DNA of 8,345 nucleotides from Hyphomicrobiales bacterium (GTDB lineage Bacteria > Pseudomonadota > Alphaproteobacteria > Rhizobiales > Devosiaceae): positions 1-8,345 of the forward strand of contig WFPQ01000302.1 of assembly GCA_015487515.1 (NCBI GenBank), read 5' to 3'. A program made the translations under genes and the position numbers. The notes under the pieces were generated by a model. The model was not told where the DNA came from, did no database searches, and saw nothing but the letters and a program-made list of their open reading frames with translations. Each line of letters starts with the position of its first letter. Within the stretch, counting starts at the first letter, position 1. This document shows positions 1 to 5,196 of the stretch, one piece after another.

Positions 1-1
1 C

Positions 2-3000
2 ATTGATGTGGTGGCCGGCGGCATCATGGATGCGCTGGCATCTGAAAAATCAGAGGCAGCTGCAAATAATTTTGTGCCGGATCTTCCTCCGCCCGCTCCT
101 GGCATTGAAGAATTGCAGGCATTGGCTGTTAGCAGGGAACTGGCGGCTGACCTGAACAGAAACTGGTCTCCAACTATCGGCACCGCCGGCAATGATAATT
201 TTGACGGCTTGCCGTGGAAACCAAACAATTACGATGGCGGCCTGGGCAACGATATCATCATCGGAGGTGATTTCGATGATGTACTTTATGGTGATGCCGG
301 ATTTGATGTCATCAAGGGCGGATCCGGTGATGATATTCTTTATGGCGGGACAGGAAACGATGACCTTGAGGGTGGTTTTGGCAATGACGTTCTCCTGGGC
401 AATGCCGGTGATGATTATCTTGCCGGTGATTATGGTTATGATTTCCTTTCTGGCGGCGATGGTAACGATACGTTGCTGGGAGGCGCCAGCGATGACAGGC
501 TTTGGGGTGAATCCGGGGCAGATGTGCTGTTTGGAGGAAATGGAGCAGACAGGCTTTATGGCGGTCTCGGTGATGACAGGCTGCTTGGCGGAGCCGGTAA
601 TGATACTATTGAAGGTGACGATGGCATCGATGTCATCTATGGCGAAGCCGGTAACGATAGCCTTTTCGGAGGTTCCGGCAATGACGAACTGAATGGAGGT
701 GATGGCGCCGACTACCTGTTCGGGGATTTGGGAGACGATTATCTTGTCGGTGGCAAAGGTAACGACATCCTGGACGGTGGCGAAGGTACTGATGTAGCCT
801 ATTTTGCCGGACCCCGCGAAAACTACAAGGTTGAAAAGACCCAGTCGTGGGGAGAATACACGATAACCGAGCGTGCCGACCCTTCCAATTCAAACGTACT
901 GATCAACACGGAATTCGTTGAATTCGGTTTTCAACGTTATTACATAGATTTCCTTGGAAATGACAATCCGGTCGCAATTGCTGATGAGGTGGCCGGTGAT
1001 GAGGATGTTCCGATTTTGAACATTGATGTTCTTGCCAATGATTTTGACCTCGATGGTGATGCATTGGGCATAAGCGGGACCCCAACAGCATCAAACGGCA
1101 CGGTCACGGTAAATTTCGATAACAGTTTGAATTATACGCCAAATGCCAATTTCTACGGGCAGGACATAATAAGCTATGTTGTCATTGATGAGACCGGCCG
1201 CAGTGACACTGGAAACGTTTATGTGGATGTGGCTCCGGTCAATGATCTTCCCAATGCCGTGGACGATGAGATATTCGTCGATGAGGATACCCCGACCTAC
1301 ATCACCGATTTCATGTACAATGACACGGATGCGGACGGAGATTACTTGTTCTTGGCCGCTCCGATATCTTCGGAGTATGGAAGTTTTACCTTTAATATGG
1401 ATGGTTTGATCTTTACCCCTGCCAGCAATATTAATGGCACTTACGTTGTAAGTTACACGGTCTCTGATGGTAATGGGGGCACTGATACTGCAAACATAAC
1501 CATAAATATCGCTGCGGTGAATGATGCTCCATCCGACATGACTTATACCGATTTGTCGGTAATAGAAGGTCAGGTTAATGTTTTTGGTGCTGATGAATTG
1601 CTGTCATTGATGACTGATGTTGATGGGGATGTTCTGTCGCTGGTTTCGGTTCAGGATGGTGTGAACGGAACCGTTGCATTGAATGCTGCCGGTGATATGG
1701 AATTTACCCCTGATGCCGGTTATACGGGTCCGGCTTCGTTCAACTTTACCGTTACTGACGGTAATGGAGGATTTTCCACCGGATACGTTTCCATGGACGT
1801 TATAAGTGGTGCAAACCAGGCTCCCACAGCTGTGGATGATGGTATTTATGGCACGGATTTTTATACTCCGCTGACCTTGAGCTCATCAGAGTTGCTGGCC
1901 AATGACAGCGATCCTGAAGGTGCAAGCCTTAGCATAGTTGATGTGCAATTGCTGGGAACGATATATTCTTACAATACCCGTGATGTATATATCGATGCCA
2001 ATGGTGACATAGTTTATACTCCGCAACGCAGCGTGACGGGAACCGAACAGTTCAGCTATACCGTTTCCGATGGGGAGGGGGGGCTTTCCAGTGCAACGGT
2101 GACGATAGATGTTCGCTGGTTCGGCCGGTACAGCCAGTTCGGCACCGCGGGCAGCGACACCATGGTCGGAAATGCAGGAAATGACGGTCTGTCTGCTCTT
2201 GATGGAAATGATATTGTCATGGGCCTTGATGGAATAGACAAGCTTGATGGCGGCGCCGGAGATGATCTGCTTTATGGCGGCAATGGTGACGATCTGCTTT
2301 ATGGCCAGGATGGAGATGATAAGCTTTATGGCGAAGATGGTTCTGATACCATTTATACCGGCCTGGGCAACAATAGCGCCTGGGGCGGCGCCGGTAACGA
2401 TTCTTTGCAGGCGCTTGATGGAATAGACAGGCTTTATGGCGAAGCCGGAGACGACAAGCTATATGGCGGCGCCGGAAATGACTATCTTGAAGGCGGTACC
2501 GGCAAGGATAATCTTGATGGTGGTGCCGGCAGCGATATTCTTGATGGTGGTGCCGGGGATGACTGGATTTTCGGCAAGGATGGCGATGATATTCTTTATG
2601 GAAACTTTGCCGGCCAGGATTACGCCTATGACAGAATGTATGGAGGCAATGGCAACGATATCATCTATGCCAGTACCAGGGGGCGTTATTACGGAGAGGA
2701 TGGAGATGATCAGGTTTTTGGCAGTTCTTTGAATGATTATATTTACGGAGGAACTGGCAATGATGTGCTGGATGGTAACGGTAATATAGATCTGATATTT
2801 GGTGAAGACGGCAATGATGTCATGAATGGCGGTGCCGGAGACGACAAGATATATGGCGGCCTTGGCAATGATATCATGAATGGTGGTGCCGGAGACGACA
2901 GGCTTTACGACAGCGACGGTAGCGATACTTTCGTTTTCAACAACAATTTTGGCAACGATGTCATTTTCGGGTTTTCTTCCGGGGCAGGAGTCGAAGATGT

Positions 3001-3166
3001 GCTGGATTTTTCCGGCGTTACTTCGGCATCAGGTTTTGCCGACATTCTTGCAAATTCCTATCAGTCTGGTGCCGATACTGTTCTAAGGGTTGGCAGTGAC
3101 GGCACCATAATTCTTGCAGGTGTGGATATGACGACGCTGGTTGAAGACGATTTTTCCTTCGTATGA
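2..3166 (+). CDS. Large RTX calcium-binding protein with cadherin/Ig-like repeats; predicted type I secretion substrate (5' end may be cut off)
   Basis: The product is a predicted secreted, Ca2+-folded surface or extracellular protein. Residues are numbered from the GTG at position 8. Residues 1-57 are a low-complexity lead-in with a PPPAP stretch. Residues 77-265 are 21 contiguous GGxGxDxUx nonapeptides without an indel. Residues 266-317 form a small beta module often found after RTX blocks. Residues 318-702 are four cadherin/Ig-like repeats of about 95 residues, with motifs such as VDEDTP, DxDGD and YTVSDGNGG. Residues 711-975 are a second RTX block. Residues 976-1052 are the C-terminal secretion region, ending in DDFSFV. 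I see no cysteine and no catalytic motif. The frame stays open to the window edge, so GTG 8, GTG 11 or ATG 26 may all be internal. A terminator follows the stop. Adhesin or matrix protein is the likeliest role, by inference from the Ig-like repeats. The RTX class is near certain; the biological role is not. Confidence 0.93.
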   Translation: MDVVAGGIMDALASEKSEAAANNFVPDLPPPAPGIEELQALAVSRELAADLNRNWSPTIGTAGNDNFDGLPWKPNNYDGGLGNDIIIGGDFDDVLYGDAGFDVIKGGSGDDILYGGTGNDDLEGGFGNDVLLGNAGDDYLAGDYGYDFLSGGDGNDTLLGGASDDRLWGESGADVLFGGNGADRLYGGLGDDRLLGGAGNDTIEGDDGIDVIYGEAGNDSLFGGSGNDELNGGDGADYLFGDLGDDYLVGGKGNDILDGGEGTDVAYFAGPRENYKVEKTQSWGEYTITERADPSNSNVLINTEFVEFGFQRYYIDFLGNDNPVAIADEVAGDEDVPILNIDVLANDFDLDGDALGISGTPTASNGTVTVNFDNSLNYTPNANFYGQDIISYVVIDETGRSDTGNVYVDVAPVNDLPNAVDDEIFVDEDTPTYITDFMYNDTDADGDYLFLAAPISSEYGSFTFNMDGLIFTPASNINGTYVVSYTVSDGNGGTDTANITINIAAVNDAPSDMTYTDLSVIEGQVNVFGADELLSLMTDVDGDVLSLVSVQDGVNGTVALNAAGDMEFTPDAGYTGPASFNFTVTDGNGGFSTGYVSMDVISGANQAPTAVDDGIYGTDFYTPLTLSSSELLANDSDPEGASLSIVDVQLLGTIYSYNTRDVYIDANGDIVYTPQRSVTGTEQFSYTVSDGEGGLSSATVTIDVRWFGRYSQFGTAGSDTMVGNAGNDGLSALDGNDIVMGLDGIDKLDGGAGDDLLYGGNGDDLLYGQDGDDKLYGEDGSDTIYTGLGNNSAWGGAGNDSLQALDGIDRLYGEAGDDKLYGGAGNDYLEGGTGKDNLDGGAGSDILDGGAGDDWIFGKDGDDILYGNFAGQDYAYDRMYGGNGNDIIYASTRGRYYGEDGDDQVFGSSLNDYIYGGTGNDVLDGNGNIDLIFGEDGNDVMNGGAGDDKIYGGLGNDIMNGGAGDDRLYDSDGSDTFVFNNNFGNDVIFGFSSGAGVEDVLDFSGVTSASGFADILANSYQSGADTVLRVGSDGTIILAGVDMTTLVEDDFSFV
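236..802 (+). repeat. RTX block 1: 21 tandem 27-bp units
   Basis: Twenty-one consecutive nonapeptides run from GGLGNDIII to GGEGTDVAY (residues 77-265 of the RTX protein) with no insertion or deletion, so the coding DNA is a diverged tandem array of 27-bp units. Most units keep the GGxGxD core that coordinates Ca2+ in parallel beta-rolls. A few are degenerate (GGDFDDVLY, GDYGYDFLS, GGASDDRLW). The out-of-frame open reading frames across this stretch are products of the repeat periodicity. Confidence 0.9.
962..2113 (+). repeat. Four tandem cadherin/Ig-like domain repeats within the RTX protein
   Basis: Four successive units of about 95-100 residues start near residues 319 (DNPVAIADEV), 414 (NAVDDEIFVDEDTP), 508 (PSDMTYTDLSVIEG) and 606 (PTAVDDGIYG). 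They share an opening x-A-x-DD/E strand, a central LANDxDxDGD or related acidic loop, a xxYTPxxxxxG segment and a closing SYTVxDxxGG strand; VND joins units 1-2 and 2-3. This matches the cadherin-like/Big_9/tandem-95 type of bacterial surface proteins. Repeat 3 is the most diverged and lacks the VDEDTP entry motif. The units are conserved at protein level but not obviously at DNA level, so they are old duplications. Confidence 0.8.
2138..2932 (+). repeat. RTX block 2: about 29 tandem units with phase breaks
   Basis: Residues 711-975 begin with 17 in-phase nonapeptides (FGTAGSDTM to FGKDGDDIL, residues 711-863). There follow one 14-residue unit (864-877), one normal unit, one 8-residue unit (887-894), eight more nonapeptides (895-966) and a final unit YDSDGSDTF that leads into the secretion region. 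Several units lack the GG pair (SALDGNDIV, YTGLGNNSA, QALDGIDRL, FGSSLNDYI). The motif class is certain; the exact unit count depends on how degenerate units are scored. Confidence 0.85.
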
Positions 3167-3188
3167 TATCTTCCTTCAGCTATGAGTG

Positions 3189-3228
3189 AAAACTCCCTGT
3201 TGGCAAAATCTGCCGGTAGGGAGTTTTT
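3189..3228 (+). terminator. Strong rho-independent terminator of the RTX gene
   Basis: The outer arm AAAACTCCCT (3189-3198) pairs perfectly with AGGGAGTTTT (3218-3227). Three G-U wobbles (3199-3201 with 3215-3217) and an inner GGCA/TGCC stem (3202-3205 with 3211-3214) extend it to a continuous 17-bp helix with a 5-nt loop, followed by TTTTT (3224-3228). It starts 22 bases after the RTX stop codon, so the RTX gene should be the last gene of its transcript. The A-run in the 5' arm could give some reverse-strand activity too, but no gene faces it. Confidence 0.88.
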
Positions 3229-3347
3229 GCGTGTTTTTGTTGCTCAGCGTTCAGATGATGCAGCATTCATTAGTTTATTCCTGGCCGGGCATTGGACTTT
3301 TTGCAAACTTGGCCGGCATGGTATCAAGGTATCCTTTTACTTTGGGT

Positions 3348-3380
3348 ATTGCCCTCCCGCAAACGCAGGGACTGGGCAAT
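3348..3380 (+). other. Stable hairpin of unknown role upstream of the mntH promoter
   Basis: ATTGCCC (3348-3354) pairs with GGGCAAT (3374-3380). Inside it TCCC (3355-3358) pairs with GGGA (3368-3371), with CT bulged on the 3' side. A further two GC pairs close an AAAC loop. No U-run follows on either strand, so this is not a standard terminator. It could be a structured RNA remnant or chance pairing. Confidence 0.3.
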
Positions 3381-3398
3381 TTAACTGTTCAAGTCCCC

Positions 3399-3427
3399 TT
3401 GACGCCCATGGAATTTGCAGTTAATGA
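3399..3427 (+). promoter_or_regulatory. Candidate sigma-70-type promoter of mntH
   Basis: TTGACG (3399-3404) is a good -35 box. A 16-17 bp spacer leads to TTAATG/TAATGA (3421-3427), a weak -10 that would be tolerable in an alphaproteobacterium, where the -35 TTGAC is usually the better conserved part. Transcription would begin near 3433, inside the adjacent palindrome, leaving a leader of about 160 bases before mntH. The call rests on the -35 and on the position of the operator. Confidence 0.42.
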
Positions 3428-3430
3428 AAA

Positions 3431-3445
3431 TGCAAATCATTCGCA
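3431..3445. promoter_or_regulatory. Mur/Fur-like operator (7-1-7 palindrome) upstream of mntH
   Basis: TGCAAAT-C-ATTCGCA is a 7-1-7 inverted repeat with one mismatch (ATTCGCA against the perfect ATTTGCA). Fur-family proteins bind 7-1-7 sites. TGCAAAT-like halves are characteristic of alphaproteobacterial Mur/Fur operators in front of Mn and Fe uptake genes, as I recall them. Here the site lies in front of a manganese transporter and over the predicted transcription start, which fits repression when manganese is plentiful. An extra ATTTGCA half-site lies at 3413-3419. Confidence 0.6.
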
Positions 3446-3494
3446 ATAACATCTTTCAAGCAGGTACGATCCTTGGGGCAGGCTGGCTTGTCAT

Positions 3495-3519
3495 GCCATG
3501 AAGATTGGCGGTTCATGGC
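3495..3519 (+). other. Hairpin in the mntH leader
   Basis: GCCATGAA (3495-3502) is perfectly complementary to TTCATGGC (3512-3519), with a 9-nt loop. If transcription starts at the predicted promoter, this 8-bp stem lies in the untranslated leader about 78 bases before the mntH start codon. It does not cover the start and has no U-run. Its role is unknown. Confidence 0.35.
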
Positions 3520-3596
3520 CTGTTCATGCGGCAATGCGCAATGGATGAAAACTGCGGGCAGGAATTGCGGACATGAGACACGGGTAGAAACTGTAA

Positions 3597-4961
3597 GTGG
3601 CAAAGATAGTGCAGATGGATGAAAAATCAGGTTGGCTCAGGGACCGGCAGGCCCCGAGTCTTGGCGAGACATATCATTCGGTCAGCGTGCCCAGCCTGCG
3701 CAGGGGGGGGCGTTTCTGGCGCCGCCTGTTTTCGTTCATGGGGCCGGGTTACATGGTTGCGGTCGGCTATATGGATCCGGGCAACTGGGCCACTTCCATT
3801 GCCGGTGGGTCGGCTTTTGGTTATACGCTGCTGTTTGTCGTTCTGCTTTCCAATTTCATGGCCATCCTGTTGCAGGCGCTGGCCCTGCGCCTTGGCATTG
3901 CTTCCGGCCGCGACCTGGCCCAGGCCTGCCATGATGCCTTTCCCCGCTGGTCGAGCAGGATTTTGTGGGTACTGGCCGAAGCGGCGATCATTGCCACCGA
4001 CCTTGCCGAGGTCATAGGTACTGCCATAGCCCTTAATCTGCTGTTTGGCATTCCGCTGGAGATCGGCGTCATTCTTACGGCTCTTGATGTATTCTTGATA
4101 TTGTGGTTGCAGAACAAGGGCTTCCGCAAGCTGGAGGCGGTTGTCATTTCCCTGACCCTGGTGATTGCGGTGATTTTTGTTATTCAGATTGCCTATGCCG
4201 ATCCGGTTCTGGGGGAGGTATTGTCAGGTTTTGCGCCCCAGCGCGACCTTTTTGCCAATCCAGACATGCTGTTTCTTTCCCTTGGAATTATCGGTGCCAC
4301 GGTAATGCCCCACAATCTGTACCTGCATTCCTCGATAATTCAGACCCGCAATATCGGGGACAGTATCGAAGAGAAGAAGCGGGCCATTTTTCTTGGCACC
4401 ATCGACAGCACGCTGGCCCTCATGTTTGCATTGTTCATCAATGGCTCCATTCTCATTCTTTCGGCGGCGGCATTTTATACCACCGGCCAGTTCGAGGTTG
4501 CAGAAATCCAGGAGGCCTATTACCTGCTTTCACCGACCCTTGGCGTCCCCCTGGCCGGAACCCTGTTTGCCATCGCCCTGCTGGCTTCGGGGCTTAATTC
4601 CACCGTTACCGCCACCCTTGCCGGTCAGATAGTGATGGAAGGGTTCATAAGAATGCAACTGCCCCCCTGGCTTCGCCGTCTCATAACCCGGGGCATTGCC
4701 ATTGTTCCGGCGGTTTTCGTGACGGTTTTCTTCGGGGAGAGTGGCACCGCAAGATTGCTGATTGCCAGCCAGGTGGTCTTGAGCCTGCAACTGCCCTTTG
4801 CCATCGTGCCCCTGGTCATGTTCACTGCCAGCAGGCGCAAGATGCAGGGGCTGCATGCACCGCGCTGGCTCAGCATTGTTTGCGGCCTGATTGCCCTGGT
4901 ACTCGTGGTGCTCAACCTCAAATTGATATTTGACGTGGCCACGGGGGCCGTCGTGATCTGA
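3597..4961 (+). CDS. mntH: NRAMP-family proton-coupled Mn2+ transporter MntH
   Basis: This inner-membrane transporter imports Mn2+ (also Fe2+ and some other divalent metals) together with protons. The 454-residue protein has about 11 hydrophobic segments. The metal site is intact: DPGN in TM1 (D60, N63) and A234-T-V-M-P-H in TM6 (M237 is the metal-selective methionine, H239 a conserved histidine). The proton-path acidic pair in TM3 is present (D135, E138 in ATDLAEVIG), as are [11 protein letters not shown] in TM10 and the [12 protein letters not shown] segment. The methionine argues against the Mg-transporting NRAMP branch. The hydrophilic N-terminus of about 48 residues is longer than in Escherichia coli MntH. 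GTG 3597 is taken as the start, but GTG 3609 and ATG 3615 are possible and none has a strong ribosome binding site. A Mur/Fur-like operator lies upstream. Codons look richer in G+C than in the RTX gene. The family assignment is firm; in vivo metal preference is inferred. Confidence 0.95.
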   Translation: MAKIVQMDEKSGWLRDRQAPSLGETYHSVSVPSLRRGGRFWRRLFSFMGPGYMVAVGYMDPGNWATSIAGGSAFGYTLLFVVLLSNFMAILLQALALRLGIASGRDLAQACHDAFPRWSSRILWVLAEAAIIATDLAEVIGTAIALNLLFGIPLEIGVILTALDVFLILWLQNKGFRKLEAVVISLTLVIAVIFVIQIAYADPVLGEVLSGFAPQRDLFANPDMLFLSLGIIGATVMPHNLYLHSSIIQTRNIGDSIEEKKRAIFLGTIDSTLALMFALFINGSILILSAAAFYTTGQFEVAEIQEAYYLLSPTLGVPLAGTLFAIALLASGLNSTVTATLAGQIVMEGFIRMQLPPWLRRLITRGIAIVPAVFVTVFFGESGTARLLIASQVVLSLQLPFAIVPLVMFTASRRKMQGLHAPRWLSIVCGLIALVLVVLNLKLIFDVATGAVVI

Positions 4962-4994
4962 CGCGAGTCGTCCTGATCATTGTTTGGGGCTGCT

Positions 4995-5018
4995 AAGCAT
5001 TTTGTTCATGCTTGTTTT
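4995..5018 (+). terminator. Weak terminator-like hairpin after mntH
   Basis: AAGCAT (4995-5000) pairs with ATGCTT (5008-5013) around a 7-nt loop and is followed by GTTTT (5014-5018). The stem is short and AT-rich, so termination would be inefficient. It is the only terminator-like structure I see between mntH and the secretion genes. Confidence 0.35.
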
Positions 5019-5135
5019 GCTCAACCTGGATTGCGTGGCAATTTTATCATTGCAAATTAGCTGATATCTCTTTCCCCAATGTAAGCGGCAAGTTTTGTCT
5101 GCGTATTTTTGCGTAGGCCGTCGGCCATATTTAGC

Positions 5136-5163
5136 TTGACCTTGATTCTTTCATTGACAACAT
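5136..5163 (+). promoter_or_regulatory. Low-confidence promoter candidate for the type I secretion operon
   Basis: TTGACC (5136-5141) followed by a 16-bp spacer and CAACAT (5158-5163) is the best spaced pair I could find. The -10 matches only three of six consensus bases. A second TTGACA (5154-5159) has no matching -10 downstream. The operon may instead be read through from mntH or use another promoter type. Confidence 0.2.
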
Positions 5164-5196
5164 GCCTCGCCGGCTGCTCAGGCTGCCAGTTCTGTT

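Larger units (their letters stand above)
3229..3596. other. Non-coding region: leader and control region of mntH
   Basis: I find no convincing gene in these 368 bases. Two overlapping open frames (from 3182 and from GTG 3186) cross the terminator, lack a ribosome binding site and resemble no family I know. The stretch holds an orphan hairpin (3348-3380), a candidate promoter (3399-3427), a Mur/Fur-like palindrome (3431-3445) and a second hairpin (3495-3519). I saw no recognisable yybP-ykoY manganese riboswitch core. Confidence 0.6.
4962..5196. other. Intergenic region between mntH and the type I secretion operon
   Basis: No gene was found. It holds a weak terminator-like hairpin (4995-5018), a cluster of ATTGC/GCAAT inverted repeats (5030-5053), and two TTGAC-type -35 candidates (5136-5141 and 5154-5159) without a good -10. 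TGCGTA occurs twice (5100-5115 area). The region is AT-richer than mntH, as expected for a control region. Confidence 0.5.

Noticed and set aside
192..692. A 166-codon + strand frame inside the first RTX block, and similar short frames in the second block
   Set aside because: These are shifted readings of the 27-bp repeats (methionine/isoleucine-rich periodic sequence). The RTX frame explains the DNA fully.
236..802. Tandem periodic DNA considered as a CRISPR array
   Set aside because: The units have no spacers, vary at every copy and encode GGxGxDxUx nonapeptides in frame.
3283..3320. Short direct repeat TGGCCGG followed by CATGG-like bases, near 3285 and 3310
   Set aside because: Only two imperfect copies of a short GC-rich word. 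It is likely chance.
3182..3449. Two overlapping + strand open frames of 80 and 87 codons after the RTX gene
   Set aside because: They cross the terminator stem and the mntH promoter/operator, have no ribosome binding site, and show no family motif. They are treated as non-coding.
3446..3596. A manganese (yybP-ykoY) riboswitch upstream of mntH
   Set aside because: I could not find the conserved paired loops of that motif. Only one simple 8-bp hairpin is present.
3597..4961. mntH as a recently inserted mobile segment
   Set aside because: Its base composition looks somewhat richer in G+C, but there are no insertion-sequence ends, target-site duplications, tRNA genes or integrase nearby.
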